Source: Chlamydomonas sphaeroides
Taxonomy: Eukaryota; Chlorophyta; Chlorophyceae; Chlamydomonadales; Chlamydomonadaceae
Assembly: GCA_001662425.1 (NCBI GenBank)
Contig: BDDC01000356.1
Location: 27,264-57,998 of the forward strand
Reading direction: 5' to 3'
DNA length: 30,735 bases
The position numbers and the translations under genes were made by a program. The notes beneath the pieces are model-generated. The model was given only the letters and a program-made list of their open reading frames with translations. It was not told the DNA's origin and did not search any database. This document shows, piece by piece, positions 1 through 11,600 of this stretch; the stretch's first letter is position 1; each line of letters opens with the position of its first letter.

Positions 1-1431
1 GCCCCCAAGCAGGCTCCGGGGCAGAGCTGGAGCCTAGCAGAGGCCGCCTAGCGCCTTGGCGTCACGCCGCTGCCATTACTTTATTTTGACACACGCAAGC
101 GGCTGAGGCGCGAGAGAGATGCCCTGGCAAACACCACGTACGGCACTTATCGCATCCATCCGACCCCAGCACCCGCGCCCATGCCTCCTCAGCCGCTGGC
201 TGCTCCAATCAAGCAACCGAATTGGAACCACCGATGCAGCGCCCGATCCCACCCCGTTGCTAAGCCCACCGACGGAAGCGCAGGCACTCCATCCCGCGTA
301 GCGCACGTTGCGTGTGCGCCAGGCACCATCCACAAACGTCACAACACAAAAAGTGTACGGCACGTCAAGCCCTCGCATGCGTGCACTGCGCCTCGCCCTG
401 GCTGGCCCCTCGCCGCGCACCCCAGCGGCCTCCCCGCCGACCCCGCCCTCATGCCTCATCGCGCTCAGCATGGCTTGACTGGCTCCAGCCGACGTGCCGC
501 CGGCCTGCGCAGTCCAGGAGCCGACCGCAGCTGCTGCACCCGTCATGCGGAGACCAACTCGCATACACGCGGCGGCACCCATGCGGCCTGCTCGGCGGTT
601 CGGCGCAGCAATCCAGCAGCAGCCGACGGGCGCAAGGGCCTTGGTTGTGCCAGAGGCCTCCTCGCTCGACAGCAGGGTCCGGCATGCCGGCTTCCGACAG
701 CTGGGTGGCTGGGTAGCGACGCCTTGGCGCGCCACGGAGCGCATGAGCGCGTTGTGCCTCGCTCGCAACAGGCTTTTGGAGCGCCCACTGCGCCCGTGCG
801 ATAGCCGTCGCCACTGACTCAGGCGCCGCGCCCGCCGCCGTTAGTTGATCCGGCCGTTCACACCGCGGCGCCCGTTCTGAAGAGGCGTGGCCGTCCGCGC
901 GATTAAGCATCACCGCCCACCGCAAACTAGCTAGTCGGCCGGCTGCTCCCTGCGCACAGCCCCGCCGCCTCGCTTCGTTCCGGCAATGCAGCAACTGGAT
1001 ACGCAAAAGCGCTGCCAGTGAAGGCGCGGTCGGCCGGTCGCCTTGCATGGGAACGTCAGCGTACGTTCATCCAACACGCTCATTCCTAGATATAAGCAGG
1101 AGTCTTCCCCGCCAAACTGCGCCCGACTTGCCTCGCATGCCCCAGCCGCCCCTGCCGCAGTACAACGGCATGACAGCTGCACACCGACCGCCCTGCAGAT
1201 GCCAGGCGGCCTGCGAGCATCACGAGGCCGTGCCCCGACCGCCGCGTCGCCGCACCGCCGTACAAGGCATGTGGCCCGCTCCCGCCGCCGCCGCCGGCCC
1301 TCTCTAGTAGACGAAGGGTATGAGCTTCCGCACCTGCGCGTGCACATGTTGTAGTGCGTGGAGCGTTTAGCGAGGCAGGGGGGCACATAGGAGTACCGTG
1401 GCGAAGATGAGCTGCAATGCGCTGCAATGCG
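1..1431. other. Left-edge spacer, no gene recognised
   Basis: I found no conserved peptide block on either strand here. Open frames of up to about 200 codons exist (for example 181-804 plus and 449-1048 minus), but they are Arg/Pro/Ala-rich, overlap one another on both strands and resemble no family I know, as expected by chance in GC-rich DNA. The part next to 1431 must contain the 3' untranslated region of the minus-strand methyltransferase gene. A direct duplication of a 10-bp unit (gctgcaatgc, 1411-1430) lies just past that gene's stop codon. No tRNA or rRNA signature was seen. Confidence 0.5.
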
Positions 1432-3809
1432 CTAGAGCCGTGGCTGCGGGCGCATGGGCTTAATCGGGCAACGCACCTTGGCCCGATACTCTGCGTACTG
1501 CTTGGGGTAGCGCTCGCCCAGCGCCCGCTCCTCGGCAGCAATCATGCGCTCCAGCACCCACCTGCCCATCGAACGCGGGAGCAGGGCGGCAGAGGGAAGC
1601 CAAACAGGATTGATGGCGGCGCGCTCGAAACCCGGCAGCCCGGCAGCGGGACAACGGGAGCGCAGGCAACATGCGCAAGCAGCAGCCCTGTCGCAAACGA
1701 CGCGGAGCACTGGCGCCACCCCTGCCCCTGCCCGTGACCGTGCCGGAACGCGGCAGCCGGCACGGCGCACCAGAGCAGGCAGGTGATGGCGAGGCGCGTC
1801 TCGTTGCGTGTTAGGACGGTGATCCCCAGGCCAACCTGGCGGAGGACAGGCAGAGCCCAGGGGTGAGGGCTGCGGACCCCACACACATTATTACTCCTGA
1901 ACATTACTTAGCAATGAACACACGCAGGTCGCTGGCGAATACGCCTTGCCCCAGCCACCTGTCTGCAACCCAGCTTGCCCGCGCCGCGCCTTTGTCGGGC
2001 TCTAGACGGGCCAACGCGCCAGGGGACATATCCGTCGGGCAGGCCCCTGCGCTGCGTGCAACCATGTTGGCCCCCAGCGCTCTCAACCCCTCCGCCCCAC
2101 CAGCAGCAGGCCGCTGTACATGGGGTGCCGCACGTAGCCTGCGGGGCAGAGGGAGGAGCGGGCAGGCGCCCGGGCTGGGTTTCGTGCGGGACCGGGTTTC
2201 GTGCGGGACCAACCGACCCACATGAAGCGCACTGCACGACGGGCCTCCGCGGCGCCGACCCACATAGCTGAACGGCCCCGCTCCAGTGACATGGCGCACG
2301 CGGTCCCAGCAAGCCTCCGTTCTCGAATATGTGCGCATGTGCTCAGGGGCTCCCATGCCTTGCTGCGCCCATCGCTGTACCTGCGGCTGTGTGATAGTCC
2401 CGCCACGGTTCCCAGCCATCGTTGCCGCTGCCGTCTCTCCACGGCGCTGCCCTTCACAGCACACCTTCGTAGCAGCCCATACTGCTCTCTGCCCTTCCAC
2501 ATCCCTAACTTGTTTCCCCACAACCCTGGCCCCCTCCGCCTCACCATAGATCTGGGACACCACCAGCCGGTGCTTCTTGCGCGGCGCCGGCAGCGGGCTG
2601 AGGTTGCGGCCCAGCGCCCACAGGCCCGCCGCCAGGAACACCAGCCCGCTGGTGAGCGCCGCGCTGGCCAGGAAGTCCACGAGGCCCTGGGGCAGGAGGA
2701 GGGTGAGGGAGATGGTCCCGGGGTGATAGGACGCTGGTTTGGGTACCGTGTGCGATCTTCGGCAAGGCGCGGGGTTGAGGAAAGGTCGGGATCGGAGGTC
2801 TGGACGCAGCCGCCGGCTGGAGGAAGGGGAAGCCACTGGCATGAGTCCTCGCATGGACGAGGTGCAGCCAGTAACAGCGCTTAACAGAGGTCATGAGCGG
2901 CAGTCCGGGGCAGGACGCATGGATTGCTCAAGGCTTCCGCGGCAGGCCCTTGCCCATGCCTTAATTCATGCTCGCCCCGTGAACCCGGATTTATCCGCCA
3001 GCGTGCCGGCGCGGGCCAGCGTGCCGGCGCAGTTCAGGTCGGCCTGTCCAGTCGCCGTCTCGGCTCAAGGCGGCGCAGCAGCCCTGTAAACCGAGCCGCA
3101 CTCACCTTCAGGACCAGCGGCGGGAACACCAGCATCCCCAGGGCCGCCAACATGGCGGCGAGCCACCCCTCGCCGCGCTTGCCGAAGCTGGAGCCGTCGG
3201 TCAGCTCCGATAGCAGCTCCTGAGGGAACCAGGATTCCGACTTGCTGGCGTGGTTCTGGAATGCGGTTCTGCGTTAGCGGGCGGCGGCTTGACGGGTGCC
3301 GTGCGGCGTCGGTGCCCTGACGAAGGCCTCGCGGACTTCACGCAGATGTCTAGCCGCTCTTTGCGTACCTTGGAAGCGATATGGTCCTCTTGCTCCTCTT
3401 CGGCGACGTCATCCAGGGGGTGTGAAGCTGCAGCGTTTTGTGACGTTGCGTCCTCGCCGCTGGCAGCGGCAAGGACCGTTACCGCAAGAGCCTCGGCGTT
3501 CGACGCCGCGCTTGTGGTCGCGGATTCTACTTCAGCGACAGACGCCACAGCATCAACCGGCTCGGCTACGGGCTCCGCCGTCACGTCGACAGTGATTGAT
3601 TCCGAATCGTCGTCGGACTTGCTGACCACTTTGCTGGCCGCTTCAATCTGCTGCTTTGCAGGCTTGTCGGATTTGGTGCTCAGAGGAGTGTCGCCGCTGT
3701 TAAAGCACACAATCGGCCTTGCCCCCGCCAATCGCAGCCTTGCCGGGACGACTACGCACCGCCGCGGCAGGCCTGCGGAAAGCGCTGCATTGCGTGCAGC
3801 AGCTTGCAT
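1432..3809 (-). CDS. Plastid-targeted phospholipid/isoprenylcysteine methyltransferase-family membrane protein
   Basis: Predicted S-adenosylmethionine-dependent methyltransferase of the PEMT/ICMT superfamily; the substrate is unknown. Six exons on the minus strand: 3809-3369, 3255-3106, 2686-2545, 2138-2101, 1835-1771, 1561-1432 (TAG). All junctions are GT-AG, all phases agree, and the product is 321 residues. Residues 1-40 (MQAAARNAALSAG...) are Ala/Arg/Val-rich like a chloroplast transit peptide. Residues 50-147 are an acidic Ser/Ala/Glu/Val linker. Hydrophobic segments lie near 175-195, 200-225 and 254-286. The family signature is RHPMY (248-252) followed by the acidic pair EE (289-290), the elements that bind the methyl donor, then YPKQYAEYR near the C-terminus. 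The ATG at 3809 was chosen because it opens the transit-like sequence; an in-frame ATG at 3920 would add 37 residues. Family assignment is strong. Plastid location is inferred. Phospholipid, prenyl-cysteine or another lipid substrate cannot be told apart. Confidence 0.85.
2177..2210. repeat. 17-bp tandem duplication in an intron
   Basis: The unit gggtttcgtgcgggacc occurs twice head to tail (2177-2193 and 2194-2210), inside the third intron (2139-2544) of the methyltransferase gene. It is identical in both copies, so it is recent or conserved. No function is evident. Confidence 0.9.
2998..3033. repeat. 18-bp tandem duplication in an intron
   Basis: An 18-bp unit beginning ccagcgtgccggcgc starts at 2998 and again at 3016, with the first 15 bases identical. 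It lies in the second intron (2687-3105) of the methyltransferase gene. It looks like local slippage. Confidence 0.8.
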
Positions 3810-5699
3810 GGCTTTGCTCAGACAAAGGGACAACAGCTCTGAACCTCCGATGGGGACGGAGAACACTAGGGTTGCAAAGAGATACAAGGTAGCCTTTTGT
3901 ATGTAAAGACGTACCAGCAAACCTAAGTGCGTCTATGGTAAGGGCGCAACATGTCCACGGCAGTCCACCAGCCGCTGCCCCTGCAGAGCCCCGCGCGCCA
4001 CACGGTAACACCGCGATCCACTTCAAGTCCCCCGCCCGCTTGCGCCCGACGGCCCGAGTGCGCAGAAGACTGTGCCCTCGACGGCATGTAAGTGCGCTCC
4101 CTTATCACCGGTCCACTACGCATGCCGGCCCCAGGTCCGGCAACAAAGTCACCAGTCACCTGAAATGCCAACTTTTGCTAGGCGCTGCCGTCTTTGGCGC
4201 CACCGTGAGTGTCTTCTGCCCACTATGCAAGGGCAAGTTACCCACCCCAAGTGACTTGGCAGCGGGCACAGTAAAAGCCCTGGCGCCGACCACTGCGGCC
4301 AGCGGTGGTCTTCGTCAAATTTCGGTGCCGCGCGTCGGTTGGATTCACGTAGCATCAGGGACCGAGGCTGGCGGGCGCTGGCGTCCTGGCTCCGCGCCAT
4401 CGCTCTGGGCGACCTACTGTGGACTGGTTGCTGGCAACGCGACTACCGGGTCGGGCCAGTGCTCGAGGCTGCCCTGGCGGCCGAGTTCCACTGGCTCAAC
4501 CCACGTTCTAGTTGGAGCCGTCGTAACGTACTGTCTGGCGCGTTTTCGTCCCCTCCTCTCTACGAAGACGGCCAGGCCCAGCCTGGCCCATGTTGCCTCT
4601 TCGTGTAAAACCAGGCCCAGGTGGCTCCCTGATGAGGCGGTCGCATGATTTGCAAGGCAGCTACAGCGCTACATGGGAATGAACAGGTGATGTCGGGGTA
4701 GCACTGCCTGGGGTGCAGGCCAGCTAAGAAGAAGGTGTTTTTGCTGCCGTCTGGGGTTTGGGCCGCTGAGCAGCACCACGGTGCCCGCTTGTGTCCCTGG
4801 CTCCCCCAAATCAGCAGAACGCAACGACTGTCATGAACGTGATCTGTGGCCACGGCAGGGAGCAGGGAGAGGAACAGAGAAGAAGAGGCGGCACGGGCGG
4901 AACATACGGCAGGCACTTGGAGCAAGCCGAGGCACGGAGATGAGGGGGGGCCCGGGTTACGGAGGAGGGTCACGTACATCTGGCGGTGGCCGTTCGGTGG
5001 CTGACACGTACGAGTCTGCCCCAGGCGCTAGCAGAGGCCAAGGAAGGCGAACTGTGCAGGTTCAGTCCCTGGAAGCAGCACCTGGGGACTGACGACGGTA
5101 GCAATGTGGCCAGGTATCCTCGTGAATAGACCGGGCACCATGGTCCGGGCTCGGGGGGCGTCGGGGTTTGGAGGGGGCGCGACGGGGCCACGACGAGTGC
5201 TGGGTTCTGCACGGCGACAACCGCATACATCATCGCAGTGGGGGCCAATGTCCGTCCGCTGCCCTCGGCCTCAGTTGCGACACATCGCATGTCTTCATAA
5301 TACTGTGTACACAACAACAAACACAACAGCGCAGCAGTAATTTCAGGCTTGCCCCGCTCACTTCGCAGCACGAGTCGGCTCGATTAATCCTGTTATTACT
5401 GCAAGACAAGCGGAAAAGCTTGCTCTGGGCGCGTGGCCGCGACAACAGCGGGCAAGTCCTGCCGCTGGCGCGTCCTCAGCAGCTTTTGTGGGCTCTAGTT
5501 TTTTAGATGGTGACATCTGCAGGCACAGCACCACAGCCCTAAGCCTGCAAATTCCACACCCGTCCTGCTCAGAGTAGTTCCATCTCTCACGTCCCCGACG
5601 CGTTCCTTTCTGCTATCACCCTCCTTGTCTCAGCTCTGTTTATGTTCCTCATGAGGCATCGGTTCAGGCCTTAACGGCCAGTGACGGGAGCAGCTCACC
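3810..5699. other. Spacer between divergent genes; presumed two promoters
   Basis: This 1.9-kb stretch separates the start of the minus-strand methyltransferase gene from the start of the plus-strand ankyrin/CCCH gene, so it should hold both promoters and 5' untranslated regions. GC content is visibly lower than in the flanking exons, with AT-richer patches near 3870-3910 and 5280-5400. I saw no convincing TATA element close to either start. The longest open frame (3935-4648 plus, 237 codons) has no recognisable motif and is not called. The start at 5700 has a good context (caccATGGcg). Confidence 0.5.
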
Positions 5700-8600
5700 A
5701 TGGCGCAGGATGCGCCTGCGGGGCCTGCGAGCTCCGCCAGCGACGGCATGTATGGGTAAGTTACCTATGGGGTCGGACGCAGTAATGTCTGTTGCGCAAG
5801 GCAACGGCGCTAGCGGAACACGATGCTTGTTTTTCGCGCCGCAGGAGCCGTCGGTCACGCCTGCAGCGGCTGGAGGGAAAGCTCTCCGTGTCGCTGGAGG
5901 AGGAGGACAAGCGTGTGAAGGCTCTAACGGAGGGCATCCTTTACGACTTTCTTCCATCTGCGCTGAACGTGATGCTTCCCCGCTGCGAGGACCCTCTTCA
6001 AGAGCTTGATGCGGATCGCTGCCGGGTGGGTCGGACGGCCAGCTGACGCGAGCGCGGATCGACGGGTGCACGCCGCTGCTGCACGCCGGGCAGGACCGCA
6101 AGCTCCGCCTCATTCGGGCCATGCTGAGGCCAGTCTACAGCTTTTGTGGGTGGCTGTGGCCCTAACCCCCCGATATGGTGTCCCGATCGACATCTTGCCC
6201 GGACAGGCTGTCGCCAGCGCCGCTCTGGCTGTCTCGGCGCTCATGAACGCGCCGCCCGGGTTCCTGGAGTTCCTGCTCTGCGTGCCCTGGCGGAAGCTCT
6301 CGCAGCTGTACCCCAAGTGAGGGGGTCGGAAGGGGGTTGGTCCGTCTCCGTGACGGTTGGTGCGTTTGTTGTCCCGTTCTGCACCCCTCCCGCGAATACG
6401 TCCTTCGTGGCATGGGAACAGGTTGCATCTGAGTCTGGCCCGTCCACTGCGTGCTGCTGCACATCGTGTCACCTTCAGGTCGGACTCAATTGACAAGCTG
6501 GTCTCCAACCTGCAAGTGACGGACGAGGAGCGGCGGAAGCTGGTGAACACGCGCATCGAGCCGCTGCTCATGGGCACCCTGCTGGACTTTCTGTACAAAG
6601 ACAAGCACATGGACAGCGTGCCGCCCATGCTACAGCTCACGCCCGTCAACCCGCTGCAGCCGGTGCGCTGGGCGGCACACGCGGTGCCAGGGAGAAGAGG
6701 CAGCTGCATGGGCGCAGCTTCGCATGGCGCATGGCATTGACAGCAAGCGGCCAGGATGCTCACAAGCGGTTGGCCCAAAGTTGTAGGCCTGCGTGACATG
6801 CAACTGCTGACCTGTCGCTGGACCGGCTCTGTGCGGGCTGCAGGAGGACAAGTCGGCTCCTGTGGTGGTGCGCGAGACGGTTGCGGCCGTGCTGGACGGC
6901 GCCACGCCGCTGCACTGCGCCGCGCTGCGTGGCAACCCCGCGCAGGTATGGCCGCTACTGTCGTGCTCTTGTGTACACATATGAGTTTTGCGCATACCCC
7001 TCTACGGCCATGGTTCTCCGTCTCTTGGTACCTGGTATGTGCCATCACTTCGCCCCGACGGCCCTGCCGGCCCCCAGGTGGACCACCTGCTGTACTGCGG
7101 CGCCGACCCCACCATCCGCACCGCAGCCGGCGAGCTGCCCATTGTGCTGGTGCCCGTCTGCGGCGACCGGCTGCCGGGCGGCTCGGCCGGCCCCGGCCAG
7201 CGCGCTTGCCGCTGCATGGGCGCGCACGACCAGGAGGTGTGGGAGTGCCGCAGCCGCCTGGCGCGCAGCCTCATCGCGCGGCGCTGCTTCTTCAGCTTCG
7301 GTGTGGGGCTGTTCTCGTGGCTGCGGCTGGTCTTTTTCTGCATGCTGTGCATGCTGGGCCAGGCTGGCTGCTACACTAGCATTAGCAGGTGCGCGGCAGA
7401 GGAAACCGGCGGGGGCGCAGAGGTCTCCGGGGCCTCCACGCCGCCTCTTACGCGCGGGTGGGCCGTAAGCACGCAATGACAGCGCCCCAGGGGCTGCGCT
7501 TAAATACGTCTCCTGCACTGCATATCTGTGCTAGCGTGGCGCCTTCGCGGCGCGCTCGCCCGGAGCAATATCTACGTGCAGCAGGCCGATCTGCGCAGAT
7601 ACCGGGCCTCGTCCCTGAATTGCCCAACCTACAGGTCGGTGGTGGAGCGGCACATCGACACGCGGCGCCAGCAGAAGGTGGCGGCTGCGCGCGCCCGTGC
7701 GCACGCGCTTGTCACGCGCATGCGGTCGGAGGCGGAGGCGGGGCACGCGCACCTGGCGCAGGCCAAGCGCGAGTGTGTCGAGTCGGCTGCGTTCCAGCGC
7801 GGCCCGCCCGACATCGCCCAGATGTGCTTCACGGACCCCACGAAGTCCCCGCCGCCGCCGCCCCCGCAAATCAGCCAGATCCACGACATTAATTTCCACC
7901 TGCAGGTGCGTCGCCTGAGGGCCGTGCATAGGACCAGGGCCTGTCGACTATGCATTACAAGCGTCGGCTGCTGTACAATGCTGGTGAAATATCCAAGCGG
8001 CTGGTCGGGCAGGTGGGCTGATGCGGCTCTGCTGTTCCCCGCTCACAGGAGAGCGGCACCAGCAGCACGGGCGAGGAGCTGGCCTCGGAGAAGGCCTTCA
8101 AGTGCTTTGTGCGGTCGGTGCACGCGCTGCAGTCCCTGGACCTGCACGGGGACACGGTGCCGCAGGTGGGCTGAAGCGACCGCCCATGGACGGCGTTGGG
8201 CAGAGGGGTTGGAGGCGCATACGCATCGGCTGCAGGCAAAGCGTAGGATGTTGATTAGCTGACACAGGCTTAGGCGCTCGGTCACTGATGCGACCCGATG
8301 CTCGTCCTGGTGTGCCGGTCCAGGTGTTTGCGGAGCTGGTGCAGGCGGGCAGCGCCGAGAGCCGTGAGACGCACGTGCTCGAGGACGAGCAGGCGGACCT
8401 GTACTCGTGCTGGGCGGAGAGCGTGCTGCTCAAGTTCCGCGGCTGCACGTGCCCAGGCTGCGCCGCCTTAGCTATCCAGGTGCGCTGGCAGTGGGGCCGG
8501 GGCTGCGGTGGCTGCTGGACTGGGGCTTGGGTGCGCTCAGCCTGCGGATACCATGTGGCAACGCCAGCCCTGCCGAGTGGGAAGCTCTCGTTCAACGGCG

Positions 8601-11600
8601 TCAACCGTATCCTCCGTGCGCCCATCATCCTCCTGCTCGGCGTCCAGGCGGTGCGCATGGCGCACATACAGGCCACGCGCCTGTTCGGCAAGGTGGACCG
8701 CATCAAGCACTCGCACACCGACCGCTGGCGCGCTGTGGGCCAGGTGAGCGTGCGCATTTGCGGGTCCGTCAATTGCATCTGGCACGTCAGGCGTTGCGGA
8801 ACATCACGCCCGCGCCAGTTTTGCCATACCCATGCACACATCTTGCACATGGCCGCAACGCGCATCTACCCTGCCAATCCTAATCCCTAGGCGCTGGCCC
8901 GCGTGGTGTACGTGCACATCTGCCTGCTGCTGGAGACGGAGGCGCAGGCCTCGCCCACGCGCTCGCTCGTGTGGCGCGCGGAGCAGTGCCTGCGCGAGTG
9001 GGACCGGCTGGAGAAGGCAGGGCTCACGCAGGGCGCGGGCGTGCTGGACCCGCGGCACGTGGCCGCGCTGCAGCGCTGGGCCAAGACCGCCGACTCGGAC
9101 CTGTACCTGGCGGAGGCGCTGCACGGGCAGGCGCTCCCGCCAACCAAGACCCTGCAGGCGCGTGCAGTCTGGAGCCTGGCGCGCGACCCACTTACACCGC
9201 TGCCAGCCAGTCCTGCAACCCTCACGCATGGCAGCGTACACGGGGTTTCGTGCGTGCTGATGTTTGCTGCGGCCATTTGTACTGCTGCACCGGGGGGCGC
9301 GATGCCCATGGCCGCCCTGGCAGATAACTGACGCTGGAACCTGGCTGTTGCTTCCTGGCGTGCTCCGTGTGGCTGCAGGAGGTGGTCCTTAGCGCCGTCA
9401 CGTACAGCCCCGAGGGCCTGCCCATGCTGGCCCGGCCCGTGAACCAGGAGGTGGTGGCTGTCCTGGAGCAGGTGGGGCTAGCGACACCAGCACAGCAGGC
9501 AGAGCCGGGCGCCTGAGTTTACGCACGCTGTCAAATGCTGCGCTGCGCTTGTTGCCAGCGTTGCTTGGCGGCACAGGGTCGTTTGTATCCACGCCGCTGC
9601 ACCCAAGGTACAGCTTGGCCTGAGCACTTGCTCCCCCTCGGCGCGTTTGCCCAGGCCCTCACGCTGGCCTCGCTGCCCAGCCCGCTGCTGGCGGCCATCG
9701 TGCGGTCCGTGGTCGCCAATGCGTCCGCTGAGCTGGCCGCCGCCGCGCGGCTGCGCGAGCTGGTCAGTGGCAAGGGCGCCGCGGCGGCTGGTGGCGGCGG
9801 CACCAGCGACGCCGTCACGGCGCTCAGCGGGGCGCTGTCGGCGGCAGAGCCCTTCCGCTCGCGGCTGGGGCCGGAGCTGGAGGCGGCGCTCGAGCTGCGC
9901 AGCAAGTGGACCCAGCGCGCCAGCGCGGTGGAGCGCCTGGAGGGGGCGGTGGAGGAAGTGCGCGCCTACACGGCCGCGCATCCGCTAGGCTTCTCGCTGC
10001 CGGCCGGGGCTGCAGCCGCCGCGGCGGTGCCGGGGTCCGGCGAGGGGCCGGGCGGCGAGGACGCTGCTGCGCCGGACCTGCTCGAATGGGAGCAGCGTAT
10101 CAAGCAGCTGGAGGCGGCCATGAACGAGGCCAAGGACGCAAACGTCAGCGTCACGAAGGTGCGCGGGGGCGCCCGTGCTTACCCTGCCCCTTGCCGCCAG
10201 GCTGGGCAGTCAATCTGTCTTCATGATCCCGTAACCACGTGCAAATCGCGTACACGCTTCACGACGGCCTCGCCCCACAGGCCAAGCGGCTGCACAAGGA
10301 GATGGCCGCGGTGTCCGCCGCGGCCGAGGCCTCCCGCGCGCTGGAGGCCGTCATGGCCCGGCGACCCTCGGGCCCGCTGCAGCTCAAGCTGGCGCTTAAC
10401 CGGGCGGAGGCCGCGGCCGCGGGGCTGAGCGGGTTGGGCGGTCCGCCCGTGGCGGGGCTGGGGGAGGTGCTGGGGCCGCTCATGGCGGCGGCGCGGCGGC
10501 GGCTGGACACGGAGCGGGCCGCTGAGGCGCTGAGCAAGGCGGCGGCCAGCTACCGCACGCTCGCAGACCTGGCGCGGCTGGAGGCGGCCATATACAATGC
10601 CAAGAAGGTGCGGCGGGAGAGGGACGAACAGCGGGGAGGCAGGAGAGGCGACGAGGGACGTTGATGGGCACATTGGCAACGGACGTAACATGGGCTCAAG
10701 AGCAGAAAGAGGACATGCTGAGCAACTCCGGAAAAGTGCATGACATTGTGTAGATGCAACCCCGCAGGCCTTGTGTGGGAGATGCAGTTGGCTGGCAGGC
10801 CATGGAATCCCACTGCATATGTGTCTCCCTTGATCCACCCCGCTGCCTTGTCGCTCACTACCCAACCCCTGTGCAGATCGGCGCCGAGGAGCTGGACCCC
10901 GAGTCCTACCGCACCAGCCTTGAGCTGCGAGGCCAGCTGCAGGATGCGGCGCGCGCGCGCGGCTCGCTGGAGACGGCGCTGCGCAACCTGCAGAACCAGC
11001 TGCGGCTCGAGGACGCGGAGGCGCTGGAGGTTGCGCTGGTGGTGCGTGGGCCTGGGTCTCGGCGGCTGGGCATGGGGAATGGGGCCTGGCGCGGTTGGGC
11101 GCATGGTAACATCACAATACCGGTATGGCTGCAGCTGGCATTGCTGCCCTGACCATCCGTGCCTCGCCGCTCCTTCTCAACAACACCTCCTGTAAGCTCC
11201 TTGGGCTCTGCCTTGCTCGTGACCCCGCAGGACGCGGGCAAGTGGGAGGAGCTGCTGTCCGCTGACATCGCCAAGGCGCGCAAGGCGCTGGAGCATTGGC
11301 GCAGCATGACGGTCAGCGATGCCAAGCTGGCCAGGCTGCTGCGGGAGGGGGCCAGCACGGCCATCCTGGCGCGGGCCATCCAGGTGGGGCCGGGGGCGGC
11401 GACGGGAGGGGCTGCGGGCGGCGTGCGCGCAGCTGCTAGGTGCCAGGGGCCCGGCGGGCTGGAGCAGGTTGCGCAGGACGCGCGCATGGTGGCAGCAGCC
11501 ACGTGTGCGGTGCCATCGATTAGTCGCGTCAGCTCGGCAAGTGGCCTGCGGGCCACCTCTAACGTGGCTTCGGTTCGCCTACCATGTCCGCCACGTGACT

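Noticed and set aside
3810..3920. Upstream ATG at 3920 as the start of the methyltransferase gene
   Set aside because: It would place a hydrophobic 37-residue leader before an otherwise typical transit peptide; the ATG at 3809 is more natural, though not proven.
3935..4648. 237-codon plus-strand open frame in the divergent spacer
   Set aside because: Contains a CPLCKGK-like stretch but no family pattern, no clear splice partners and no neighbouring conserved block; too weak to call.
7528..7634. Possible extra coding in the intron before 7635 (reads IYVQQADLRRY in one frame)
   Set aside because: The adjoining exons join in phase without it (AG + G at 7388/7635) and the peptide has no support; kept as intron.
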